From Bacillota bacterium (GTDB taxonomy: Bacteria; Bacillota; Clostridia; Acetivibrionales; DSM-1351), in contig JAEYNI010000262.1 in the NCBI GenBank assembly GCA_023412635.1, forward strand, positions 1 to 10,907: a DNA stretch of 10,907 nt, written 5' to 3'. The first letter of the stretch is position 1; the number at the start of each line of letters is the position of its first letter. A program made the position numbers and the translations under genes. Of this stretch, positions 1-6,269 are shown piece after piece. The notes beneath the pieces are model-generated. The model searched no databases and was not told the origin of the DNA. It saw only the letters and a list, made by a program, of their open reading frames with translations.

Positions 1-2
1 TA

Positions 3-104
3 GATGATATTATAAGCAGGGTTTCCAAGGTTGTTGCAAATGGATTGAATATGGCTTTACATGAAGGCATTGGTATTGAAGATATGGGGAAATATCTGAT
101 GTAG
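3..104 (+). CDS. C-terminal end of an unrecognised protein (partial)
   Basis: An open frame enters from the left edge and ends at a TAG at 102-104, immediately followed by an in-frame TAA. The 33 visible residues include the stretch NGLNMALHEG and end in GKYLM. This is too little to assign a family, and I do not recognise it. It is supported as a gene end by the unbroken frame, amino-acid composition like the other proteins here, the double stop, and a strong terminator about 115 bp downstream. The start and the bulk of the gene lie outside the window. Confidence 0.55.
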   Translation, partial: DDIISRVSKVVANGLNMALHEGIGIEDMGKYLM

Positions 105-218
105 TAAATTGCATAAATAATAAATAAATTCGTGTAGATAATAAAAGTGAATAATTTTATGAGTAAATAAATTAAAGAGATTAATTCAGATTAATAAGAG
201 AATGAATGATGATAGTTC
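105..218. other. AT-rich intergenic spacer
   Basis: This spacer lies between the first gene end and its terminator. It is almost entirely A/T and has stops in all frames. The only pattern seen is a 7-bp direct repeat, GATTAAT, twice near 180-196, which is expected in such a composition. I see no coding or RNA signal in it. Confidence 0.5.
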
Positions 219-244
219 AAAAGGCTTGCTCTGCAAGCCTTTTT
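219..244 (+). terminator. Intrinsic terminator
   Basis: The arms AAAAGGCTTGC (219-229) and GCAAGCCTTTT (233-243) form a perfect 11-bp stem with a three-base loop (TCT) and a T-run at its 3' edge. It probably ends the transcript of the partial gene at the left edge. The A-run at the 5' side would let it work weakly in reverse too. Confidence 0.85.
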
Positions 245-269
245 GCTTATTGTAAACAAAAAGAACATC

Positions 270-298
270 TTTCCTTTTAGTACTTTGCAAGGTATAAT
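270..298 (+). promoter_or_regulatory. Possible promoter for the M50B protein gene
   Basis: A perfect TATAAT -10 box lies at 293-298, 33 bp before the start codon and just after the upstream terminator. The hexamer 17 bp upstream (TTTCCT, 270-275) is a poor -35 match, so the call rests on the -10 box and on position. Confidence 0.4.
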
Positions 299-331
299 TT
301 ATAGCAGATATTAACTGAATGGAGAGTCAGC

Positions 332-1042
332 ATGAAACAGACCTGGAGAGTACTTATTATACTTGTAGTTCTTTTAGGCTTATGGAATACTATCATCATC
401 AAACCCATAAAGCTGTTTACCGTATTTTTACATGAGCTTGGGCATGCTTTTATGGCCGCAGTTACAGGAAGCAGTATAACGGGGTTAAGTATATATTTCA
501 ATGAAAGTGGTCATGTTACTTCGTTGCCGAAGGACTGGCTGTCGGCCTTCCTTATTGCAAATGGGGGATATCTTGGAAGTGTTCTGTTTGCAATTGGTAT
601 ATTACTTTTGAAAAACACCAGATTTAAGAAATACATAATCGGATTAATAGCGATAATATTTCTTGGGGTAACCTTTAAATACTCCGGAATAATATCGTTT
701 ACAATGCTGTATTCAGTAATATTTGCAGCCTTTGCAATTATTATATACATGGTTCAGAATGAAAAATTACATGACTGGGTGATTGAAATAATTGGTATCG
801 GAAGTGTTACATATGCAATTTATGATACCTTTGTTGATACTGTTTTATTGCAAGTCAATAACCTGTTCGGATTTTTCAGTATGGGTGAAATGCCAGTTAC
901 CGATGCCGTGCTGTTATCTCGGCTAACACATATACCGGCTGTAGTTTGGGGCATATTATGGTTGGCAGCTTCACTGTTTGCTGTTTACCGGGTTTTGTTA
1001 AAGAGCAATAGGAGAACAGGCCGGTCAGTAAAAAAGTATTAG
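332..1042 (+). CDS. M50B-type membrane metalloprotease-like protein
   Basis: This is a 236-residue, very hydrophobic protein with HELGH at residues 34-38, matching the zinc-binding HExxH motif, inside or beside the first membrane segments. A GGYLGS segment follows at 78-83. That order, an early HExxH then GYLGS with several later helices, is typical of the small peptidase M50B-like family (Pfam PF13398 type). These are intramembrane-type metalloproteases related to site-2 proteases, mostly of unknown substrate. About six hydrophobic segments are visible, at roughly 7-23, 70-92, 98-117, 120-140, 150-175 and 205-223, with a basic C-terminus. The start is supported by GGAGAG at 321-326. It has its own promoter-like sequence and lies 66 bp upstream of the ligase gene, so the two may be cotranscribed. 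No client, anti-sigma factor or sporulation gene is adjacent to suggest a target. The fold assignment is fairly sure and the proteolytic activity is inferred. Confidence 0.75.
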   Translation: MKQTWRVLIILVVLLGLWNTIIIKPIKLFTVFLHELGHAFMAAVTGSSITGLSIYFNESGHVTSLPKDWLSAFLIANGGYLGSVLFAIGILLLKNTRFKKYIIGLIAIIFLGVTFKYSGIISFTMLYSVIFAAFAIIIYMVQNEKLHDWVIEIIGIGSVTYAIYDTFVDTVLLQVNNLFGFFSMGEMPVTDAVLLSRLTHIPAVVWGILWLAASLFAVYRVLLKSNRRTGRSVKKY

Positions 1043-1108
1043 TGTTTATTTTACCTGTTTGATATATAAAAGTTTAAATGTAAATTAAAGACTTAAAGGA
1101 GAACTGAA

Positions 1109-3082
1109 ATGAATAATAGACTTCAGATTATGAAGGATAAAATTGAAATATTAAATCAGGCTGCCAAGGCATATTATCAGGAAGACCGGGAGCTTATGCC
1201 AAATATTGAATACGACAGGCTGTATGATGAACTTGTGGAATTGGAAAAGGAAACAGGTATCGTTTTGTCAAACAGTCCGACCATTAATGTGGGATACGAA
1301 GTTCTGTCAAACCTTCCGAAGGAACGTCATGAAAAACCCATGCTTTCACTGGATAAAACCAAGGACATATCAGCACTGAAAGACTGGCTTGGCAGTCAGA
1401 CGGGTGTCCTGTCCTGGAAGCTGGATGGATTGACCATAGTTTTGACCTATGAGGGCGGGAATCTTGTAAAAGCTGTAACCAGAGGGAGTGGGGAGATTGG
1501 GGAAGTTATTACCAATAATGCCAAGGTGTTTAAAAACCTTCCAATGAATATTGCCTACAAGGATACACTTGTATTAAGAGGAGAGGCTATTATTCGCTAT
1601 TCTGATTTCATAAAAATCAATAATGAAATCGAAGATGTGGATGCAAAATATAAAAACCCCCGTAACCTGTGCAGTGGTTCTGTCCGGCAGCTGAACAACA
1701 GGATAACGGCTGATAGGAATGTACAATTCTTCGCGTTTTCCCTGGTAAAAGCCGATTACGCTGATTACAACAATTCCAGAATTGCTCAGATGAAATGGTT
1801 AAGGGATCAGGGGTTTGATACTGTAGAATTTAAAGAAGTAAAATCAGAAAGTATAGAAGAAACAGTAAAGTGGTTTTCGGACCGTGTTGAGGATAATGAT
1901 TTTCCGTCGGATGGACTTGTACTGACTTTTGATAACATTGCTTATGGGGAATCCCTCGGTTCTACCTCAAAATTCCCACGTGATTCAATCGCCTTCAAAT
2001 GGCGAGATGAGATTAAGGAAACCAAACTTGTTGAAATTGAATGGAGTGCATCTAGAACAGGTCTGATAAACCCAATAGCAATATTTGAGCCGGTAGAACT
2101 TGAAGGCACTACAGTAGGCAGAGCCAGTATCCATAATATAAGCATTATGGAAGGTCTTCAACTTGGTATAGGCGATACTATAGGAGTTTATAAGGCTAAT
2201 ATGATAATACCTCAGATATCCGAAAACTTAACCAGAAGCGGTATGGCTGAGATTCCAGAGCACTGTCCGGTCTGTCACGGCGAAACCGAATTACGGCAGG
2301 AGAACGGCGTTAAGTTTCTCTATTGCTTAAACGATGATTGTTTGGCAAAACAAATCAAATCCTTTACTCATTTTGTAAGCAGAGACGCCATGAATATCGA
2401 GGGACTTTCCGAAGCAACAATTGAGAAGCTTATTGCAAAAGGACTTATTAAGGAACTAGCCGATATTTTCCATATTGATCAGTTTAAACAGGAAATAATA
2501 GAGATGGAGGGCTTTGGTGAGAAATCCTTCAACAAACTTGTAGCTTCTGTGAATAAAGCTAGAAATACAAGTGTTGTAAGACTTCTTTACAGTCTTGGTA
2601 TACCTAACGTAGGCTTGTCAAATGCAAAACTTATATGCAGATATTTTAAGTTTGATTGGAATGCCATTCAGAATGCAGAATTCTCTGACTTGATTGAAAT
2701 CGGAGGCATCGGCGAGGTTATGGCGGAGGCTTATGTCAGATTTTTTGCTGACAGGAAAAAGCAGCTTATAGTTGAGGATTTACTGAAGGAGCTCGAATTT
2801 GAAGAAATAAAAACCGCAGAAACCGAACAGATATTTGAAAACCTTGTGTTTGTTATAACAGGTTCCGTTGAGCAATTTAAAAACCGGGACGAATTGAAAG
2901 AAGTAATTGAAGCAAAGGGCGGAAAAGTGACAGGTTCTGTAACCTCAAAAACGAATTACCTGATTAATAACGATAATTTGTCCGGTTCTTCAAAAAATAA
3001 GAAGGCCAAGGAACTGGGGATCAGTATAATTACTGAAAATCAATTTGTTGACTGGTTGAATAATGGTGTAAGGCCTGACTAA
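1109..3082 (+). CDS. ligA: NAD+-dependent DNA ligase, divergent form
   Basis: The enzyme seals nicks in duplex DNA using NAD+. It is 657 residues, a normal LigA length, with domains in the usual order. Domain Ia is at about 1-60 (EYD at 34-36). The nucleotidyltransferase domain has KLDG at 104-107 (K104 is the expected adenylated lysine), RGE 157-159, NPRN 183-186, SDG 267-269 and FKW 296-298. The OB domain is at about 305-370 and the zinc finger has C386, C389, C406 and C411. Helix-hairpin-helix segments are at about 425-550 and the BRCT domain at about 575-650. The start is fixed by AAAGGAG at 1095-1101. Several positions differ from canonical LigA: N32 replaces the domain Ia aspartate, S102 replaces the glutamate two residues before the lysine, TRGSG replaces TRGDG, T273 sits where motif IV usually has lysine, and KANMIIP replaces KAGDVIP. 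I recall similar variants in other clostridia, so this is probably a lineage-wide form. A canonical second ligA may exist elsewhere in the genome. A terminator follows the stop. Confidence 0.93.
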   Translation: MNNRLQIMKDKIEILNQAAKAYYQEDRELMPNIEYDRLYDELVELEKETGIVLSNSPTINVGYEVLSNLPKERHEKPMLSLDKTKDISALKDWLGSQTGVLSWKLDGLTIVLTYEGGNLVKAVTRGSGEIGEVITNNAKVFKNLPMNIAYKDTLVLRGEAIIRYSDFIKINNEIEDVDAKYKNPRNLCSGSVRQLNNRITADRNVQFFAFSLVKADYADYNNSRIAQMKWLRDQGFDTVEFKEVKSESIEETVKWFSDRVEDNDFPSDGLVLTFDNIAYGESLGSTSKFPRDSIAFKWRDEIKETKLVEIEWSASRTGLINPIAIFEPVELEGTTVGRASIHNISIMEGLQLGIGDTIGVYKANMIIPQISENLTRSGMAEIPEHCPVCHGETELRQENGVKFLYCLNDDCLAKQIKSFTHFVSRDAMNIEGLSEATIEKLIAKGLIKELADIFHIDQFKQEIIEMEGFGEKSFNKLVASVNKARNTSVVRLLYSLGIPNVGLSNAKLICRYFKFDWNAIQNAEFSDLIEIGGIGEVMAEAYVRFFADRKKQLIVEDLLKELEFEEIKTAETEQIFENLVFVITGSVEQFKNRDELKEVIEAKGGKVTGSVTSKTNYLINNDNLSGSSKNKKAKELGISIITENQFVDWLNNGVRPD

Positions 3083-3104
3083 TTTATAATTATGAAGAAA
3101 AAGC

Positions 3105-3146
3105 AAAATCCCGAAATAGCAATTTCAATTCGGGATTTTATTTTTT
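3105..3146 (+). terminator. Intrinsic terminator after ligA
   Basis: The arms AAAATCCCGAA (3105-3115) and TTCGGGATTTT (3129-3139) form an 11-bp perfect stem with a 13-nt loop, followed by ATTTTTT. It lies 22 bp after the ligase stop and separates that unit from the regulated cassette downstream. Confidence 0.85.
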
Positions 3147-3203
3147 CTGAGACTGTATATAAAGAATAACTAATGAGGAACTTTTAAGTAGGTCTTTTTT
3201 TTA

Positions 3204-3232
3204 TTGCCTGGAATAGAAATATATGGTAATAT
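3204..3232 (+). promoter_or_regulatory. Promoter of the tetR-ABC efflux operon
   Basis: TTGCCT (3204-3209) and TAATAT (3227-3232) are separated by exactly 17 bp, giving a plausible sigma-A promoter with a start near 3239. The -10 box overlaps the left arm of the operator palindrome, so a bound repressor would block RNA polymerase. Confidence 0.55.
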
Positions 3233-3263
3233 AAAACATACCGTCAGTCGGTATGTTTTATAT
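3229..3263. promoter_or_regulatory. Probable TetR-family operator palindrome
   Basis: This is an inverted repeat with perfect 15-bp arms (3229-3243 and 3249-3263) around a 5-bp centre, TCAGT. The core ACATACCG/CGGTATGT resembles operators known for several TetR-family drug-efflux repressors. It overlaps the -10 box and presumed transcription start of the operon that begins with a tetR gene 18 bp downstream. Autoregulation is therefore the natural reading. It could also form a hairpin in the leader RNA, but no T-run follows, so it is not a terminator. Confidence 0.8.
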
Positions 3264-3280
3264 ATAGGAGCTGAGTATTA

Positions 3281-3871
3281 ATGACTAAGAAACAATCCAG
3301 AGAAAGCCGTATGGAGTCACTGTTGACCGCTGCTATTGAAGAATTTGTTGAAAAAGGCTATAACGGAGCCTCTATGGACTCAATAGCAAAAAGGGCAGGA
3401 GTCAGTAAGGGCGGTTTATATCACTACTTTCCCACTAAAGAAGTCTTATTAATGGAAGCAAACAATAAAATTTCTGAACCGATTAGCGAGATGGCTTTAA
3501 AGGCTTTAGCAAGTAAAAGCGCCATTGAGGGGATTAGATACTATATAAGGCAGTACATAAACTATTGGATACCAAGGACGAAGGAATTAAGCTTCACGTT
3601 TTTGTCCATGTCAAAGGCTCTTGAATCAGATATACTTATGGATTATTTCGAGGAATATGTGACTCAGAGTTCAGCCTTTTTTGTTGAAATGTTCAGGAAG
3701 GCTAAAAATTCAGGCGAGATAAACATATCCGATCCGGAAGCATATGGTATTTCTTTAATGGGAGCTTTGGACGGTGTACTGACTTATGCCGTTGTTCACC
3801 CAAAGGAGGATATTGCTACTCTTTGTTCCAGAATAGAAAAGGTATGGATCGGGGGGGATTGTATTGGATAA
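3281..3871 (+). CDS. TetR/AcrR-family transcriptional repressor
   Basis: This 196-residue protein has the size and plan of TetR-family regulators. The N-terminal DNA-binding domain is at about residues 10-56, with the helix-turn-helix at about 30-50 and the hallmark GLYHYF followed by TKE. A variable all-helical ligand and dimerisation domain occupies the rest. AGGAG at 3266-3270 supports the ATG start. The gene is first in a three-gene operon, preceded by a long palindrome that overlaps the promoter, and overlaps the ABC ATPase gene by 8 nt. This arrangement implies a repressor that senses a compound and releases its own operon, including the exporter. The inducer cannot be read from the sequence. 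The last codons contain a run of seven G (3851-3857), which doubles as the Shine-Dalgarno site of the next gene. Confidence 0.92.
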   Translation: MTKKQSRESRMESLLTAAIEEFVEKGYNGASMDSIAKRAGVSKGGLYHYFPTKEVLLMEANNKISEPISEMALKALASKSAIEGIRYYIRQYINYWIPRTKELSFTFLSMSKALESDILMDYFEEYVTQSSAFFVEMFRKAKNSGEINISDPEAYGISLMGALDGVLTYAVVHPKEDIATLCSRIEKVWIGGDCIG

Positions 3872-4811
3872 TTGTACTTTACTTTCGGTTATTGGACTGA
3901 CTAAGAGATTTAATGAATTTACTGCAGTTGACAATATCAGCTTTTCAGTGGAAAGAGGAGAGGTATTTGGACTACTAGGTCCAAACGGTGCTGGTAAAAC
4001 CACAACGATTAAAATTCTGTGCGGCTTGATAAAGGCTGATTCGGGTGAGATTAAGATTGATGGTAATTCTTTAACAGCAGACTATAACAGTATAAAATCA
4101 ATGATTGGCCTATGCCCACAAGAAATAGTAATTTGGGAGCATCTTACCTGTATCGAACAATTGAAATTTATTATTATGGCATATGGCAAATCACTGAGAT
4201 CTGCTGGAAATAGGGCAGAGAGCCTTCTCGAAGCACTGGGGCTATGGGAAAAAAGAAACAAGCTGGCAAAGACTTTGTCGGGGGGGATGCAAAGAAGGCT
4301 AAATATTGCTTTAGCTATTGCACATGATCCCGAATTAATTATATTGGATGAACCTCAGGCTGGACTTGATCCTCAGAGCCGAATCCTTGTAAGGGATTTT
4401 GTAAGACAGCTGGCAAAAGATCGGACTGTAATACTCACCACCCATGATATGGATGAAGCTGACAGATTATCCGATAGGGTTGCAATCGTAGATCATGGAA
4501 AGATACTGTTAATAGATACGCCTAATAAAATAAAGCAGCAGTCAGGTGTCGGTGACATACTGCAAATACGTGTCAGCAAGGTGCCAAAGGAACTGGGTGA
4601 AAGAGTACTTATGGAACTTCCAAAGGAATTTAAGCAAAGTAAATTTGCTGACGGGTTTTTCCTGCTTGGAGCGAATGAAGTACTGGAACTGATTCCGGCA
4701 GTAAATGAAATTATGAAGAAATACGAAATTAGTATTGAAGATATGACAATCAGAAAAAGAACTCTGGAGGATGCGTTTATTTCCATGACGGGAAGGGGAC
4801 TGAGAGAATGA
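3864..4811 (+). CDS. ABC transporter ATP-binding protein, DrrA-like
   Basis: This is the cytoplasmic ATPase subunit of an export-type ABC transporter, 315 residues. Visible motifs are Walker A GPNGAGKTT (39-47), the Q-loop glutamine at 86, the ABC signature LSGGMQ (138-143), Walker B ending LDEP (161-164), the D-loop GLD (167-169) and the switch histidine H194. The C-terminal extension ends in an LEDAF-type motif typical of DrrA/CcmA-like drug and lipid exporters. I accept the TTG start at 3864 because a G-run (3851-3857) lies 6 nt upstream and no ATG fits before Walker A. The 8-nt overlap with tetR suggests translational coupling. The stop overlaps the permease start as ATGA. The signature motif is encoded by a second run of seven G (4280-4286). 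The substrate is unknown. Confidence 0.93.
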   Translation: MDNCTLLSVIGLTKRFNEFTAVDNISFSVERGEVFGLLGPNGAGKTTTIKILCGLIKADSGEIKIDGNSLTADYNSIKSMIGLCPQEIVIWEHLTCIEQLKFIIMAYGKSLRSAGNRAESLLEALGLWEKRNKLAKTLSGGMQRRLNIALAIAHDPELIILDEPQAGLDPQSRILVRDFVRQLAKDRTVILTTHDMDEADRLSDRVAIVDHGKILLIDTPNKIKQQSGVGDILQIRVSKVPKELGERVLMELPKEFKQSKFADGFFLLGANEVLELIPAVNEIMKKYEISIEDMTIRKRTLEDAFISMTGRGLRE

Positions 4812-5947
4812 AGCTGATAGCGTCTATTGTTAAAACGTTGAAAGAAAACATTAGAGACTGGAAGGTCATTATATTGGTCCTTGTGTTTTCACCTTTTTTT
4901 GTATTATTAATGAATTTGTATTATGGAACTGAGCCTACAACTTATAATATCGGAATAATTAATTATGACCGTGGTAACAAATCCACAGAACTTACCAAAT
5001 TATTGGAGAGTTCGCTGGGCGAGAAGGATACAAAGCAGTTTATATTGTTTGAGCATACTAATAAAAGTGAGCTCGAAACAAAAGTAAAGGATAGGTCAGT
5101 GGATTTGGGTATGATTATTCCTGAAAATTATTCAAAGTCCCTTATTATGGCTAAAAATGATAAAAATTCAACAGTGGCCGTTGAAATTCTTGGAAGTACG
5201 GGCAATGTAAAATACACTATAGCCGCAATCCTGGTTTCAGACATAATTTACAATCAGGGAATAGATATTGCTGAAATAACATTGCCCTCAACAATAAAAG
5301 AAACCTTTCTTGAAAAAAAGCAGCCTATAAATGAGTTCGAAAGCTATGTTCCCGGAATGATTTCTCTTGCAGTATTAATGATTCTTTTTACTGCCTGTGC
5401 TTCCATAGTCAAGGAAAACGATAAAAGAACCATAATCAGACTGAAACTTAGCCGCCTGGGTGCGTTTAACTTTCTTTCGGGAATATGCATAGTTCAGTCA
5501 GTGATTGCTGTTATAGCAGTAGTTTTATCCTACTGGACAGCTTTAGGTCTCGGATACAAACCGGTAGGAGAATTTGGGCCGGTTTTGGTAGTGGGCATAA
5601 TTTCCAGCTTTTCGATGGTTTCAGTAAGCCTCTTGGTGGCCAGCTTTCTAAACTCGGTTTTTGATGTACTGACAATCGGTTGTTTCCCGTTTTTTATATT
5701 GATGTTCTTTTCGGGGAGCATGTTTCCATTGCCTAAAATGAATATTTTGACAATATTCGGCAAGCCTTTTGGAGTAACCGACATATTGCCGCTAACTCAT
5801 ACGGCAAACGCTTTCAATAAGATTTTAAACTTTGGAAGCGGCCTTACTGATGTGGGTTTTGAAATGATTATGATTGTAATACTTTCAGTAATATATTTTG
5901 TCTTGGGTCTATTGTTATACCAGAAGCGAAAGCTTTCAAAAGTGTAG
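4808..5947 (+). CDS. ABC-2 type transporter permease
   Basis: This is the membrane subunit partnering the ATPase just upstream, 379 residues. Topology visible by hydrophobicity is one N-terminal helix (about 19-38), a large outward-facing domain of about 140 residues (40-180), then five helices at about 183-201, 224-247, 258-280, 285-303 and 351-371. This is the ABC2_membrane_3 plan (YhgE/DrrB-like exporters). A single permease gene suggests a homodimer with two copies of the ATPase. The start overlaps the ATPase stop by ATGA, so the pair is translationally coupled. No convincing terminator is seen after its stop. With the TetR repressor it forms a regulated export system, probably for an antimicrobial, lipid or other amphipathic compound; that role is inferred. 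Confidence 0.9.
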   Translation: MKLIASIVKTLKENIRDWKVIILVLVFSPFFVLLMNLYYGTEPTTYNIGIINYDRGNKSTELTKLLESSLGEKDTKQFILFEHTNKSELETKVKDRSVDLGMIIPENYSKSLIMAKNDKNSTVAVEILGSTGNVKYTIAAILVSDIIYNQGIDIAEITLPSTIKETFLEKKQPINEFESYVPGMISLAVLMILFTACASIVKENDKRTIIRLKLSRLGAFNFLSGICIVQSVIAVIAVVLSYWTALGLGYKPVGEFGPVLVVGIISSFSMVSVSLLVASFLNSVFDVLTIGCFPFFILMFFSGSMFPLPKMNILTIFGKPFGVTDILPLTHTANAFNKILNFGSGLTDVGFEMIMIVILSVIYFVLGLLLYQKRKLSKV

Positions 5948-6006
5948 TTCAGACACTATTCGCAGCTTATACAGCCATCTTAATATTATCCAATAAAAAT
6001 TGTTTG

Positions 6007-6020
6007 ATTGTGTATACAAT
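6007..6020. repeat. Short imperfect palindrome upstream of the leader promoter
   Basis: ATTGT and ACAAT flank GTAT in ATTGTGTATACAAT. It lies 11 bp before the -35 box of the promoter at 6031-6059, a position where an activator could bind. In AT-rich DNA such a short palindrome can arise by chance. Confidence 0.3.
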
Positions 6021-6030
6021 GTACTTTTCA

Positions 6031-6059
6031 TTGATTTTATACTTAACTTGCGTTATATT
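6031..6059 (+). promoter_or_regulatory. Sigma-A-type promoter upstream of the amidohydrolase
   Basis: TTGATT (6031-6036) and TATATT (6054-6059) are spaced exactly 17 bp apart, the best promoter match in the window. Transcription would start near 6066. That would give a leader of about 204 nt before the amidohydrolase start codon, much longer than translation needs, and the leader is full of hairpins. Confidence 0.6.
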
Positions 6060-6065
6060 AAAATT

Positions 6066-6269
6066 AAACTAAAGAACAGAATAAAAATATATGCAGCTAT
6101 TGTTACGGCTGCTCTAGAGGATAGAGTGAAAATACATGTGGAAAGTCATCGTGACTTTCACGCAGCGAAAAGCCAGTACATGTCTTTTCATTACTATTTG
6201 TGTACGCGCCATGAGCGTATCAAAGCCACTTACAGTGTCAAAGCCGCTATCGCGGCTTAGGGAGATAAT
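6066..6269 (+). promoter_or_regulatory. Candidate structured 5' leader RNA (or small inserted element)
   Basis: This gene-free stretch is hairpin-dense and locally GC-richer than its surroundings. Helices seen are: GCAGC/GCTGC (6093-6097 with 6108-6112); a long outer stem (6125-6140 with 6177-6192; one mismatch, two G-U pairs) enclosing the perfect hairpin GAAAGTCA-TCG-TGACTTTC (6141-6159); TACGC/GCGTA (6203-6207 with 6215-6219); CACT/AGTG (6227-6237); and AAGCCGC/GCGGCTT (6241-6258). The last helix ends one base before the Shine-Dalgarno AGGGAG (6259-6264). GCTGC at 6108-6112 could instead pair with GCAGC at 6162-6166, so an alternative fold exists. It matches no riboswitch class I know. A frame open from a TTG at 6000 to 6260 gives an implausible protein, so I prefer RNA. 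It could also be a degenerate mobile or repeat element. Confidence 0.45.
6217..6247 (+). repeat. Two imperfect 13-bp direct repeats
   Basis: GTATCAAAGCCAC (6217-6229) and GTGTCAAAGCCGC (6235-6247) match at 11 of 13 positions with an 18-bp period. They lie in the 3' half of the structured leader and share the core TCAAAGCC. The repeat may be part of an RNA fold or a protein-binding pair. Confidence 0.5.

Noticed and set aside
6000..6260. Open frame from a TTG, 86 codons, upstream of the amidohydrolase
   Set aside because: No Shine-Dalgarno lies before the TTG. The frame spans the promoter at 6031-6059 and a chain of hairpins, and its product has no recognisable family or plausible composition. 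It also ends exactly where the last hairpin meets the next RBS, which fits an untranslated leader better.
6066..6269. Cyclic-di-GMP or guanidine riboswitch in the leader
   Set aside because: I compared the visible motifs (TCAAAGCC repeats, CTCTAGAG) with what I remember of these classes. The conserved cores and their order are absent.
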